Source of the DNA: Ovoidimarina sp039190895 | Lineage (GTDB): Bacteria; Pseudomonadota; Alphaproteobacteria; Rhodobacterales; Rhodobacteraceae | DNA length: 50,226 nt | Direction: 5' to 3' | Assembly (NCBI GenBank): GCA_039190895.1 | Contig: JBCCXY010000010.1 | Span: 1 to 50,226, forward strand | Shown: positions 26,397 through 35,029 of the stretch, one piece after another | Position numbering within the stretch: position 1 is the first letter of the stretch | Layout: every line of letters begins with the position of its first letter | Notes under the pieces: model-generated | What the model was told of the DNA's origin: nothing | Databases searched by the model: none | The model's input: only the letters and a program-made list of their open reading frames with translations | Position numbers and translations under genes: made by a program

Positions 26397-26783
26397 ATGG
26401 ATATTGGAGAGCCGCCCAAGCGCCCCCGCGCCGAAAGCATCGTCCCGATGATCAACGTCGTGTTCCTGCTGCTGATCTTCTTCCTTATGACGGCACAGAT
26501 CAGCCCGCCGGAGCCCTTCGAGCTTGAGGTGCCGGTCACCGATTCCATCGACCCGGCGGATACGAGCTTCACGCTGTATGTCTCCGCCGAAGGGGAGCTT
26601 GCCTTTGAAGAGGCGCGTGGCGAGGCCGTGTATCCGGCCCTCACCGCGGCGGCGGAAGGTGGGCTGGACGTCCTGCATATCCGGTCGGATCAGGGTGTCG
26701 ACGCAGCGGTTGTCGCCGGGCTTCTGAAGCGGCTGCCGGAAACCGGCATCCCCACGGTCAAACTCGTCTCGACGGTGCAGTGA
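26397..26783 (+). CDS. exbD: ExbD/TolR biopolymer transport protein (second copy, Asn in place of the membrane Asp)
   Basis: 128 residues from the ATG at 26397, or 131 from a GTG at 26388 overlapping the previous stop. It has the ExbD topology: PRAESIVPMINVVFLLLIFF then a periplasmic domain. The membrane segment reads PMINVVF, where the first copy and the family have PMIDVVF. The proton-carrying Asp is therefore Asn. This copy cannot relay protons in the usual way and may be a structural partner in a mixed ExbD dimer with the first copy. Confidence 0.9.
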   Translation: MDIGEPPKRPRAESIVPMINVVFLLLIFFLMTAQISPPEPFELEVPVTDSIDPADTSFTLYVSAEGELAFEEARGEAVYPALTAAAEGGLDVLHIRSDQGVDAAVVAGLLKRLPETGIPTVKLVSTVQ

Positions 26784-26785
26784 CG

Positions 26786-27733
26786 ATGCGGGGAATGCTG
26801 GAAGCCGTGGTCTTCATCGGCATCGCACTTGCGTTGCACGTTTTGCTGTGGCCGACGGACGCAGTCGATGGCGCGAGTTCGTCCGGGGCCGGTGGCGAGG
26901 ACCTGACCTCGATCACCGCATCGACCGCCGCACTGGAGCAAATGGTGGAGGAATTCGACCGCCCGCCCGAGGTTGCCGAACCAGAGGTGACGCCACCCGA
27001 GCCTCCGGTCGTGGAGCCGCAGGATGTGGCCCAGCCGCAGGAATTCGAGTTGGCGTTGCAGGTGCCCGATGCGCCCGCGCAGGTGTCGTTGCCCACGCCG
27101 CCCGAGGCCACCGTGCCCGACGTCCCACAGCCGCCGGAGCCCCCCTCGCCGCCACCGCCGCCCGAGCCTGAACCAGAGCCAGAGCCTGAGCCCGAACCGG
27201 AGCAAGAGCCGCAGGCGGAACCGGAACCAGAGCCTGAACCGCAGCCCGAGACGTCGGAACTCGCCGTCGCCCAGTCCGTGCGCCCGGCCCGCATGCCCGA
27301 GCGTCCCGATCCCCCGCAGCGCACGGCAGAACAACCGGCGGAACGGCAGCAGCAACAGTCGGCCTCGGCCCCCGCCCGGCAGGCCGCCGGGTCCGGCGGC
27401 GGTGCCGCCGCAGGGCAGCAGGGCCGCGCGCAAGAGGCGACCCTGTCGGCGGCGGCCCGCAACTCGCTGATGGCGGAGTGGGGCGGCACCATCCGCGCCC
27501 AGATCGCCCGTCGCAGCCCGCGCGGCATGGGGCAGAACTCGCAAGCGGTCCTGCGCATCAGCGTCCGCCGCGACGGCGCTTTGCTTGGCGTCCAGCTTGT
27601 CCGATCCTCGGGCAATCAGCGCTTCGATCAGGCCGCCGTTCAGGCCGTCCGGCAGGTCGGGCGCTTTCGTGCCGCGCCCAACCAGCTTCCCGGAAACACG
27701 CACAGGTTCGACCTGCCCGTCAGGTCCAGATAA
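26786..27733 (+). CDS. tonB: TonB family energy transducer
   Basis: About 315 residues; the ATG at 26786 or a GTG at 26780 overlapping the exbD stop could start it. There is one N-terminal membrane helix (LEAVVFIGIALALHVLLW). A long Pro/Glu-rich linker (PPEPPSPPPPPEPEPE and similar, about residues 60-170) spans the periplasm, followed by a Gln/Ala-rich part. The C-terminal TonB domain (about 225-315) has IRAQIARRSPRG, AVLRISVRRDGALLGVQLVR and FDQAAVQAVRQVGRF. It couples ExbB/ExbD to the receptor. A 386-codon open frame on the opposite strand is a shadow of the repetitive linker. Confidence 0.93.
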   Translation: MRGMLEAVVFIGIALALHVLLWPTDAVDGASSSGAGGEDLTSITASTAALEQMVEEFDRPPEVAEPEVTPPEPPVVEPQDVAQPQEFELALQVPDAPAQVSLPTPPEATVPDVPQPPEPPSPPPPPEPEPEPEPEPEPEQEPQAEPEPEPEPQPETSELAVAQSVRPARMPERPDPPQRTAEQPAERQQQQSASAPARQAAGSGGGAAAGQQGRAQEATLSAAARNSLMAEWGGTIRAQIARRSPRGMGQNSQAVLRISVRRDGALLGVQLVRSSGNQRFDQAAVQAVRQVGRFRAAPNQLPGNTHRFDLPVRSR

Positions 27734-27746
27734 ACAGGAGATCCCC

Positions 27747-28667
27747 ATGATCAGACCCGCACTGGCCGCCGTTTTCACCTTTGCCGCGTCGGCGTCAATT
27801 GCCTGCGACGGCTTGGAGGTGACGCAAGAGACACTTGTCGGCGGCACCATCTGCGCGCCATCGGAGCCACAACGGATCGTGACGCTCGACCCGTATTACT
27901 CGCTTCTGATGGCGGCGGAACTCGACCTGCCCGTGATCGGCACCGCCCTTTCAGGCGACAGCCTGCCGTCACAGGTGGAGGGGGTCTGGGACACGGACCC
28001 GGAGTTGGTGGGCCAGATGACCTCACCCGACCTCGAGGCCATCCTCGCCCTGAAGCCCGACCTGATCATCGGTGACGCCTACAGCCAGGCGGAGATCATG
28101 GAGCAACTGTCGGAAATCGCGCCGACCGCGCTGGTCGATACGGCGGATTGGAAGACGTACCTTCGTACGGTCGCCAGCGTTGCGGGTGCCGACAGCACGG
28201 CGGATGAAAAGCTTGCCGCCTACCAGACCGCCGTTGCTGAGACGGCCGCCGCACTGCCCGAGGGCGCGACCGTCTCTTTCCTGCGCATCGTCCCGGGCGG
28301 CTTTCAGGTCTACGTCGCGGGCCCGTCGGCCTATGCACCCATGGCCGTCCTGACGGAGCTCGGCATCGAGCGCCCACCGTTCGAGACCGTCAGCGATGAC
28401 ACCGTCCTGAAACGCCCCACGATGGAGGGCCTGCTGGAACTTCAGGGCGACGTGATGATCTACACCATAGGCGGCGCGCACCATGATGGCGACGCGAAGG
28501 CGCTGGAGGATGAGGTCACGTCCAACCCCATCTGGCAGGCGTTGCCATCGGTGAAAGCCGGGCGCGCGTACCGGGTGGAGCCGACGCACTGGATGGGCTT
28601 CGGCGGGCTGGACTCAGCCTATGAGATCATCGCCGATATCCGCGACATATACGGCCTGCCCGAATGA
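27747..28667 (+). CDS. ABC transporter substrate-binding protein, ferric-siderophore/heme type
   Basis: 306 residues from the ATG at 27747 with CAGGAG upstream. A signal peptide is followed by SIACDG; Cys20 could mark a lipoprotein or be part of the mature chain. Periplasmic-binding-protein (FepB/HmuT class III) features include PQRIVTLDPYYSLLMAAELD, DLEAILALKPDLIIGDAYSQ, IMEQLSEIAPTALVDT and IWQALPSVKAGRAYRV. It receives the ligand from the receptor and passes it to the permeases downstream. Heme or cobalamin cannot be excluded. It overlaps the next gene by 4 bp. Confidence 0.9.
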   Translation: MIRPALAAVFTFAASASIACDGLEVTQETLVGGTICAPSEPQRIVTLDPYYSLLMAAELDLPVIGTALSGDSLPSQVEGVWDTDPELVGQMTSPDLEAILALKPDLIIGDAYSQAEIMEQLSEIAPTALVDTADWKTYLRTVASVAGADSTADEKLAAYQTAVAETAAALPEGATVSFLRIVPGGFQVYVAGPSAYAPMAVLTELGIERPPFETVSDDTVLKRPTMEGLLELQGDVMIYTIGGAHHDGDAKALEDEVTSNPIWQALPSVKAGRAYRVEPTHWMGFGGLDSAYEIIADIRDIYGLPE

Positions 28668-29641
28668 CATCGCTGCGCGGCACGCCTCTGTTCCTGGGTG
28701 TCGCGCTTTTGCTCGCGCTGGCGGTGCTTGCATCGCTCAGCATCGGCATCCGTATCATTAACCCATTCGCCGCCTCGGGCACGCTCGACGCGATCCTTTT
28801 GCACGCCTCCCGAATTCCCCGAACTGCGGTCGCGGTGGGGGTCGGTGCCGGTCTGGGGCTCGCCGGGGCGATCCTGCAAACGGTGACGAAGAACGTCCTC
28901 GCCGACCCGGGCCTCCTCGGCATCAACGCGGGCGCCGCCTTCGCCGTCGTCGTCGTCCTGTCACTCGTCGACGCACCGCCCTCCCTCGCCATCCTCGGCG
29001 TGGTCGCCACTGCAGGCGCCCTCGCGACGGGGGCACTGGCCTTCGCCCTCGCAGGCGGCACCCGTACGTTCGAGGCGCAGCCGCTTCGCCTTATTCTCTC
29101 CGGCGGCGTCCTGGCCATCGCCCTGGGGTCGCTCACGCAAATCGTCCTGCTCCTCCAACCGGGCGCCTTCGAAGCCTCGCAGGTCTGGCTCGCTGGATCC
29201 TTCGCCGACCGCTCGGTCCAGATGGTCACCGTCTACCTCGTCCCCTCCGTCATCCTATTGCTCGCCGGATTTGCCCTTGCCCCCACCCTGTCCGTCCTAC
29301 TGGTGGGAGAGGTGCAAAGCCGCTCCCTCGGCGTCGATGTCGGCAAGCTGCGCATCGGCGCCTTCGCCGTCGCGGCGGGCCTCTGCGGCATGGCGGTCAG
29401 CCTCGCCGGACCCGTCGCCTTCGTCGGCCTCATCGCCCCCCATTTCGGCCGCGCCCTCGTCGGCCAGCGCCTCTTGCCGTCCTTCGTCCTCGCGGCCGCG
29501 AGCGGGGCCATCCTCGTCCTCTTCGCCGACGTCGCCGCCCGCCGCCTCGTCGCCCCGGCGGAACTCCCCGTGGGCATCGTCATCGCCATGCTCGGCGTCC
29601 CGTTCTACCTGATCCTCCTCCGCCGAAGGGCTCGCCTGTGA
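28664..29641 (+). CDS. FecCD family ABC permease (first)
   Basis: 325 residues with about nine or ten membrane segments. FecCD-type patterns include RIPRTAVAVGVGAGLGLAGA, ILQTVTKNVLADPGLLGINA, VWLAGSFADRS and SLAGPVAFVGLIAPHFGRAL. It forms the inner-membrane channel with the second permease below. ATGA overlap with the binding-protein gene indicates coupling. Codon use is strongly C-rich at third positions, in keeping with the rest of the operon. Confidence 0.93.
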   Translation: MTSLRGTPLFLGVALLLALAVLASLSIGIRIINPFAASGTLDAILLHASRIPRTAVAVGVGAGLGLAGAILQTVTKNVLADPGLLGINAGAAFAVVVVLSLVDAPPSLAILGVVATAGALATGALAFALAGGTRTFEAQPLRLILSGGVLAIALGSLTQIVLLLQPGAFEASQVWLAGSFADRSVQMVTVYLVPSVILLLAGFALAPTLSVLLVGEVQSRSLGVDVGKLRIGAFAVAAGLCGMAVSLAGPVAFVGLIAPHFGRALVGQRLLPSFVLAAASGAILVLFADVAARRLVAPAELPVGIVIAMLGVPFYLILLRRRARL

Positions 29642-29661
29642 CCATCCTTGACGCCCACAAG

Positions 29662-29723
29662 CCCCTTCATCTTGGTGGAAATACTCCGGGGGGCGCGGGG
29701 GGCTGGCCCCCTCCTGCTGCGCG
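29662..29723 (+). repeat. Conserved-looking intergenic hairpin element
   Basis: In the 91-bp gap between the two permease genes, CTTGGTGGAAATACTCCGGG is followed by a G-run/C-run hairpin (GGGGG-CTGG-CCCCC, 29698-29711). I recall this type of sequence as frequent in intergenic positions of Rhodobacterales genomes. There is only one copy in this window, so repeat status rests on memory. Confidence 0.4.
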
Positions 29724-29732
29724 GTTTCACCC

Positions 29733-30761
29733 ATGACGACGCTGAACATAACCCCCCAGACCGGTTGGAGCCCCGACCGCAAAGCGCTGACCGTCTCCCT
29801 GACGCTCACCGCCGCCCTTCTCGCCATGGCACTGGCGAGCCTCTGCTTCGGCCTCACCACCATGCCGCCCGCTGACATCTGGGCCACGCTGATGGGAGAC
29901 CCGCCCGACGTAAACTCCGATCGCATCCTGACGCTCCGCTGGCACCGCCTGATCGTGGGCATCGGCGTGGGCATCTGCCTCGCCCTGTCCGGCGCCATCC
30001 TCCAAGCCATCCTCCGCAACCCGCTGGTGGAGCCTGGGGTGATCGGCCTCAACTCCGGCGCCGCCCTGGCGGCGGCATTCGTGCTTGTCCTGACCACCGG
30101 CGCCATCTCCAACGCGAGCCTCGCCACAGCCGCCATCCTCGGCGCCACCACCGCTGTCGCGCTGGTCACGGCGCTCGCCTGGTCCCCCGGCAACCTTCAG
30201 CCCATGCGCCTGATCCTCGCCGGGATCGCCGTCGCCTCACTGGCCGGGGCACTGCTCACGGCGGCGATGCTCGCCGGATCCCCCCAACGCCTGCCGCGAC
30301 TTCTTGTCTGGCTTTCTGGAGACCTGAACGGCGTTTCCGCGAAGGACGCTCACCTCGTATGGATCGCCCTGGCCGGGGCGCTGCCTCTGGTCGCCTTCGT
30401 CGCAAGGCGCCTCGACATCGCCATGCTCGACCCTGTCTCCGGCGCCGGACTGGGTCACCGCCAGCGCATCATCACCTACGCCCTGCTGGGCCTTGCCGCC
30501 GCGCTGGCCGGGATCGCCACGGCGGTCTGCGGCATCGTCGTCTTTGTCGGCCTCGTCGCCCCGCACCTTGCCCGCCGCCTCACCGGCCCGATGAACCGCC
30601 GCGTCCTGCCCGCCGCCGCGCTAATCGGCGCGCTCATCGTCTCGAGTGCTGACCTTTTCGGACGCACCATCGATCCGCCCACACAACTGCCCGCCGGCCT
30701 GATCTGCGGCCTCATCGGCGCCCCGTTCTTCTTCCTTCTCATGAGGCGCCATCATGGCTGA
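29733..30761 (+). CDS. FecCD family ABC permease (second)
   Basis: 342 residues, hydrophobic throughout. Family stretches include RWHRLIVGIGVGICLALSGA, ILQAILRNPLVEPGVIGLNS, MRLILAGIAVASLAGALLTA, VWLSGDLNG, CGIVVFVGLVAPHLARRLTG and PPTQLPAGLICGLIGAPFFF. It is complementary to the first permease; the two likely form a heterodimer as in FepD/FepG. It overlaps the ATPase gene by 8 bp. Confidence 0.93.
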   Translation: MTTLNITPQTGWSPDRKALTVSLTLTAALLAMALASLCFGLTTMPPADIWATLMGDPPDVNSDRILTLRWHRLIVGIGVGICLALSGAILQAILRNPLVEPGVIGLNSGAALAAAFVLVLTTGAISNASLATAAILGATTAVALVTALAWSPGNLQPMRLILAGIAVASLAGALLTAAMLAGSPQRLPRLLVWLSGDLNGVSAKDAHLVWIALAGALPLVAFVARRLDIAMLDPVSGAGLGHRQRIITYALLGLAAALAGIATAVCGIVVFVGLVAPHLARRLTGPMNRRVLPAAALIGALIVSSADLFGRTIDPPTQLPAGLICGLIGAPFFFLLMRRHHG

Positions 30762-31575
30762 CCCAATCATCCGCGCCCGCCACATCTCTCACGCCTTCCC
30801 GGGTGGCCCGCCCCTGTTCGACGACCTCGCTCTCGACATCCCGCGCGGGCAAGCGACCGTCCTCATCGGCCCGAACGGTTGCGGCAAGTCCACGCTTCTG
30901 TCGATCCTCACTGGAATCCAGTCGCCCAAATCGGGCCGCGTCGAGTTGGAGGGCCGCGCCCTCTCCGCCATGCCATCGGCCGAGATCGCCCGCACCCTCG
31001 GCATCCTCCCGCAATCGCCGGACGCCGCCGAGGGGCTCGCCGTCCGCGACCTCGTCGCCCTGGGCCGCGCGCCGCACCGCCGCTTCTTGTCGCTCTGGTC
31101 CGAGGCCGACGAGGCCGCCCTCCGCCGCGCCATCGACGCAGTGGACCTCACCGAGCTTACCGACCGCCCCCTGTCGTCCCTGTCCGGCGGCCAACGCCAG
31201 CGCGCCTTCATCGCCATGGTGCTGACGCAGGAACCGCGCCTGCTGTTCCTCGACGAACCGACGTCGTACCTCGACATCGCGCATCAGTTGAACATCCTCC
31301 ACCTGCTCACCCGCCTGAAGTGCGAAGACGGCCTAACCGTCGTCGCCGCCCTCCACGACATCGCCCAGGCCGCGCAATTCGCTGACCACCTCGTCGTCAT
31401 GCGCGCCGGTCAGATCGTCGCGCAGGGCGTGCCCGAAGCGGTCGTCACCGAAGCCATGCTGGCCGAGGTCTTCGCGGTCCAGGCCCGCGTCAAACGCGAC
31501 AGCGAGACCGGGCAGATCGTTATCTTGCCCATCGGCCCCGACCGAGGCCGTCACCTGCGCTCGGTCTCCGGATGA
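30754..31575 (+). CDS. ABC transporter ATP-binding protein, ferric-siderophore/heme type (FepC-like)
   Basis: 273 residues. Walker A is GPNGCGKST, the Q-loop LGILPQSPDAAEGLAVRDLV (the Q.....G.TV.DLV pattern of siderophore importers), the signature LSGGQRQRA, Walker B LLFLDEPTSYLDIAHQ, and the switch His is in AALHDIAQA. SYLDIAHQ is characteristic of the FepC/FecE/HmuV branch. It drives the two FecCD permeases. ATGA overlap with the next gene ties the hydrolases into the same transcript. Confidence 0.94.
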   Translation: MADPIIRARHISHAFPGGPPLFDDLALDIPRGQATVLIGPNGCGKSTLLSILTGIQSPKSGRVELEGRALSAMPSAEIARTLGILPQSPDAAEGLAVRDLVALGRAPHRRFLSLWSEADEAALRRAIDAVDLTELTDRPLSSLSGGQRQRAFIAMVLTQEPRLLFLDEPTSYLDIAHQLNILHLLTRLKCEDGLTVVAALHDIAQAAQFADHLVVMRAGQIVAQGVPEAVVTEAMLAEVFAVQARVKRDSETGQIVILPIGPDRGRHLRSVSG

Positions 31576-32465
31576 CGCTCGCCGAAGCGTCCGCTGCCCA
31601 CGCGGTCTTGCGCGAAGAGTCAGACCTCCCATGGGCCGTCCTCTATGACTCGCGAGCTGGCGCACCGCAGTTCTTCGGCCCCACTGCCCTGCATGACGAC
31701 ATGCACATCCGCCTCGCCAGCGTCTCCAAGCTGGTGATCGGCCTCGTCTACGCCCGGCTTGTCAAAAGCGGAACGCTCCGCCCCGAAGACACCCTGGGCG
31801 ACGATACCCTGAATGACCTTGCGACCCACGCAACCGGCCTTCAAGACGCGCTCCACGACCCCGCCTTCCGCGCCATCGTCAACGCCGATGTCACCCAACC
31901 GCAACCGCTGGATCGCGTGATCGAGGCAAGCCTCAACCTACCCCGCGTGACTCCGCCCAATTACGCCAACATCAACGCCATCCTCCTCGCCCGCGCCTGC
32001 GAGCGCGCAACCGAACGGCCCTTCTCAGACCTTCTGCCTGATTGCGACGGCCTCACGTTCCCAGCCGATGGACGTATCCCCGCACCATCGCCGGGCGGCG
32101 TTCGACGGGGCCGGGCGGACGGCAGGATCGAATACGGCGACACCCTCTTCGACGCCTCCCGCTACAACCCGTCCTGGGCGGGGCACTCGGGCACAGGCAC
32201 CCTCCGCGTCGGCGCCATTCCCGCCTTCTGCGACATTATCGTCGCCGCCATCGCCCGCGAAACCCCGCGGCAAGACAGCGGCTACCAAAACCTCGCGCGT
32301 TTCGAAAACGGCTGGGTCTGCCACGCCGGAGACGTCCCCGGCGCTTCCGCCTGGGCGGGCCACCATCCGTCCACCAACCGCACTGTCTTCGCCGCCACCG
32401 GCCTGTGTTGGAGCAAATCCCTCGGCAATCCCGCCGAAGCCATCGCCAAGGCATCCCTCAAATGA
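31572..32465 (+). CDS. Beta-lactamase-fold serine hydrolase, cytoplasmic
   Basis: 297 residues without a signal peptide. The class C/DD-peptidase motifs are S50-V-S-K53 (the nucleophile tetrad in RLASVSKLVIGLVYARLVKS) and Y-A-N in TPPNYANINAILLARACERA. A candidate third motif, HSGTG, lies near residue 205. The family includes esterases, D-aminopeptidases and penicillin-binding proteins. Its position directly after the siderophore-type importer suggests a role in processing the imported ligand, for example ester or amide cleavage to release iron, but that is inference. ATGA overlaps on both sides. Confidence 0.85.
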   Translation: MTLAEASAAHAVLREESDLPWAVLYDSRAGAPQFFGPTALHDDMHIRLASVSKLVIGLVYARLVKSGTLRPEDTLGDDTLNDLATHATGLQDALHDPAFRAIVNADVTQPQPLDRVIEASLNLPRVTPPNYANINAILLARACERATERPFSDLLPDCDGLTFPADGRIPAPSPGGVRRGRADGRIEYGDTLFDASRYNPSWAGHSGTGTLRVGAIPAFCDIIVAAIARETPRQDSGYQNLARFENGWVCHAGDVPGASAWAGHHPSTNRTVFAATGLCWSKSLGNPAEAIAKASLK

Positions 32466-34195
32466 TCCGCGCCCTTCTGACCCTCGTCGCCCTCACCCTG
32501 GCGACCGCGACCCAAGCCCAACTCCGCAGCGACCTGGAGCAAATCCTAGCCGACAGCACGATCCCTTCGATGGCCTACGCCCTGATCGAAGATGGCGAGA
32601 TCAGCGAGATCGACGTCCTCGGCGACGCGCCCCGCGACGCCCTTTACCGCGCCGGATCGATCTCCAAATCCGTTACCTCCGCGATGATCCTGTCGCTGGT
32701 GGAGGACGGCGTACTCGACCTTGACGCGTCCTTCGCTGACGCCATCCCGGACGCCGACCTGACCAACGACCACCCGTCGCCCATCCGCCTTGTCGACCTG
32801 ATCGAGCAAACCAGTGGCCTCCCCGGCACCTCCTACGCTGACTATGCCGACCAGCCCACCGACCTCCCTGCACTGGATGTGGCCCTCAGTCGCAAACTCA
32901 CAACCCGTTGGGAACCTGGCAAATTCTTCTCCTATGCCAACGTCAACCACACCCTCGCCGCCGCCATGGCCGAAGCCGCAACTGGCGAGACCATAGACAC
33001 CCTTGTCGCCAACCGCGTCTTCGAACCGCTCGGCATGACCGACGCCACCTTCGATCGCGCAACCACCAAGGATCGGCTTGTCCCCAGCGTAGATACCTCG
33101 GGCGCCCCGCTGGACTACTGGGACCTTGAGGTCCGCCCGTCCGGAGCCCTCATCGGCACCATCGACGATCTCGCCGCTTTCACACGCTTCATCGCAACAG
33201 ACACCACCATCGTCCCCCGCATGCGGTCGCCCAAAGCGGCGCTCGTCGCCCAACAGGGCTTCCCGTTCATCTACGGCGCCGGGCTGTTCGCGTTCATCGA
33301 AAACGAAAGCGTCTACTATGGCCACTGGGGCCGGATCGACGGGTTCCAGGCCGTCATGGGGACCAACCCCGAAACACGCTCCGGCTTCGTCCTCCTCGCC
33401 AACGGCGCCGACCGCCAGGCCTTCGGCGCTGCCCGAGCCCGCATCGCACAAACCATCGACGGCGCCCCCGCCGCTGTTCAACCACTCGACCCCGCATTCG
33501 AAGGCGACATCGAGGGCTGGTGGCTGCCGTTCACCGAGGACAACGTGAAACGCGCATGGATCAGCGAACTTCTCGGGCTCGTCCACGTTCAAACCGATGG
33601 CGGAGGCCTGCGCCTGACCCCCGGGGTCACGCCTTGGGCCTCCCAAAACGTGTCGCGCCTCGACGCGTCCAGCTTTGCTCTCCCCGGTTTCCCAGTCGCC
33701 ACACACGTCTTCGCATCCGACGCGCGCGGCACCCCGTTCATGCTGGGCCATGGTCAAGCGTCATTCCGCAAGATCTCACCCGCGGCGGCCTACGCCCGCG
33801 TCGTTGGCCTTGCCGCGTTCTTCGTTACACTCATCGTTTCAATGGTGATGGGCCTCGTCGCACTGATGCGCCGCCGTGCTGCAAGCCCGATCTGGTTGGC
33901 CATTGGCACGGCCTCGATATTCGCCCTGTCCCTGCACTACCTGCATGTACAGTGGGGCATGCTGTCGTCACACTACGCCGCCCTCGCCGTGCCGGGAACG
34001 CGATCCGTCATGCTCTTGATGCTGAGCGTCGCCTGGCCCCTGTTCGCACTGATCGCCGTTTACCTGATCTTTCAGCGATGGAGCGACCTCGGATGGATGA
34101 CAAGGGGCTCCGCGCTATTCGCCGTCACATCGCATGCTACGGCTGTAGCTTTCCTTACGACCTTTGGGTTCATCCCGCTGGTGACATGGGTATAG
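32462..34195 (+). CDS. Periplasmic beta-lactamase-fold hydrolase with four C-terminal membrane segments
   Basis: 577 residues from the ATG at 32462; longer in-frame starts lie inside the previous gene. A signal peptide (MIRALLTLVALTLATATQAQ) is followed by a serine beta-lactamase-like domain (about 22-345) with S66-I-S-K69 (YRAGSISKSV), Y-A-N (FFSYANVNHTLAAAMAEAA) and HWGRIDG as the probable third motif. A beta-rich middle region leads to four membrane helices (near residues 440-465, 473-493, 515-538 and 555-577). The catalytic domain therefore sits in the periplasm, tethered to the inner membrane. It is the last gene of the operon. Confidence 0.87.
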   Translation: MIRALLTLVALTLATATQAQLRSDLEQILADSTIPSMAYALIEDGEISEIDVLGDAPRDALYRAGSISKSVTSAMILSLVEDGVLDLDASFADAIPDADLTNDHPSPIRLVDLIEQTSGLPGTSYADYADQPTDLPALDVALSRKLTTRWEPGKFFSYANVNHTLAAAMAEAATGETIDTLVANRVFEPLGMTDATFDRATTKDRLVPSVDTSGAPLDYWDLEVRPSGALIGTIDDLAAFTRFIATDTTIVPRMRSPKAALVAQQGFPFIYGAGLFAFIENESVYYGHWGRIDGFQAVMGTNPETRSGFVLLANGADRQAFGAARARIAQTIDGAPAAVQPLDPAFEGDIEGWWLPFTEDNVKRAWISELLGLVHVQTDGGGLRLTPGVTPWASQNVSRLDASSFALPGFPVATHVFASDARGTPFMLGHGQASFRKISPAAAYARVVGLAAFFVTLIVSMVMGLVALMRRRAASPIWLAIGTASIFALSLHYLHVQWGMLSSHYAALAVPGTRSVMLLMLSVAWPLFALIAVYLIFQRWSDLGWMTRGSALFAVTSHATAVAFLTTFGFIPLVTWV

Positions 34196-34348
34196 GCACG
34201 GAATGCAAGCTATTCGAGGCCCCTGTGCTGTTGATGCGCCCCCTCCGGACACCCGGTATTTAAGACCGAGCGGAGATATAGTGATTGACATGATTGCTTC
34301 CCGTTTTTCATAAATATCCAACATTTTTGATCTTGTGGAACACTTGCG

Positions 34349-35017
34349 ATGTTCGCCATCAAGAAGTCCGATGAGACGATTGTCGAGTTGCTGGCCTCAG
34401 CATTGCGGCGGGACATCGCATTTGGAGCACTTCTTCCCGACCAGAAGCTAAAGATCGAAGAGCTTCGCAAACGCTACGGTGGCTCAAACCACTCAATGCG
34501 TGAAACGCTCCGGATTTTGTCGACTGAGGGTCTGGTGGAAGCGACGGCGCAGCGCGGTTTCCGGGTCACCTCTGCTACTGAAGACGACCTTCGCGACATT
34601 CTGTTGGTTCGCATCGAGATCGAACGGGTCGCACTCGCCCGAGCGATCGCGGCGGGTGACGTGACTTGGGAAGGCCGCGTGATTGCCGCGCATCACGCGC
34701 TTCGAAAGGCCGAGGATGCAGTCGCGGAAGCACCGGACGATCTAACGGCGCTGGAATGGGACGAAGCATGTCGTGCCTTTTCTCATGCGCTGATCGAGGC
34801 CTGCGACAGCCCACGCCTGATCGACCTGCATGGCAAGTTATTCGACCAAAGCAGACGATTCCGGCTGGCGCAGCTTCGCGAAAACACACTGGATTGGAAG
34901 GCGCGAAGGGTCCGCCAGCAGGCTCTTGTGGAAGCTGTTCTTGCCAAGGATACGACCGAAGCAAGCTCGTTGTTGCAGGAAGATATCCAAGCAGAACTCA
35001 AGACGAATGATCCATAG
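34349..35017 (+). CDS. GntR family transcriptional regulator (FadR/FCD type)
   Basis: 222 residues. The N-terminal winged HTH has LRRDIAFGALLPDQKLKIEE, LRKRYGGSNHSMRETLRIL and EGLVEATAQRGFRVT. The FCD effector domain (about 80-215) follows, with RIEIERVALARAIAAGD and AFSHALIEACDSPRLIDLHG; His residues in the FCD helices usually bind metal or ligand. It is 12 bp upstream of an ABC importer in the same direction and probably controls it in response to its substrate or a catabolite. Most likely the promoter is in the 153-bp gap 34196-34348. Confidence 0.92.
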   Translation: MFAIKKSDETIVELLASALRRDIAFGALLPDQKLKIEELRKRYGGSNHSMRETLRILSTEGLVEATAQRGFRVTSATEDDLRDILLVRIEIERVALARAIAAGDVTWEGRVIAAHHALRKAEDAVAEAPDDLTALEWDEACRAFSHALIEACDSPRLIDLHGKLFDQSRRFRLAQLRENTLDWKARRVRQQALVEAVLAKDTTEASSLLQEDIQAELKTNDP

Positions 35018-35029
35018 GGAGGAGAGATC

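Noticed and set aside
26690..27850. 386-codon open frame on the minus strand across tonB
   Set aside because: Gly/Arg/Leu-rich low-complexity translation caused by the Pro/Glu repeats of tonB on the other strand; no family resemblance or ribosome-binding site.
32546..33757. 403-codon open frame on the minus strand under the second hydrolase
   Set aside because: Antisense shadow of a high-GC gene; the plus-strand frame has clear SxxK/YxN motifs, signal peptide and membrane tail.
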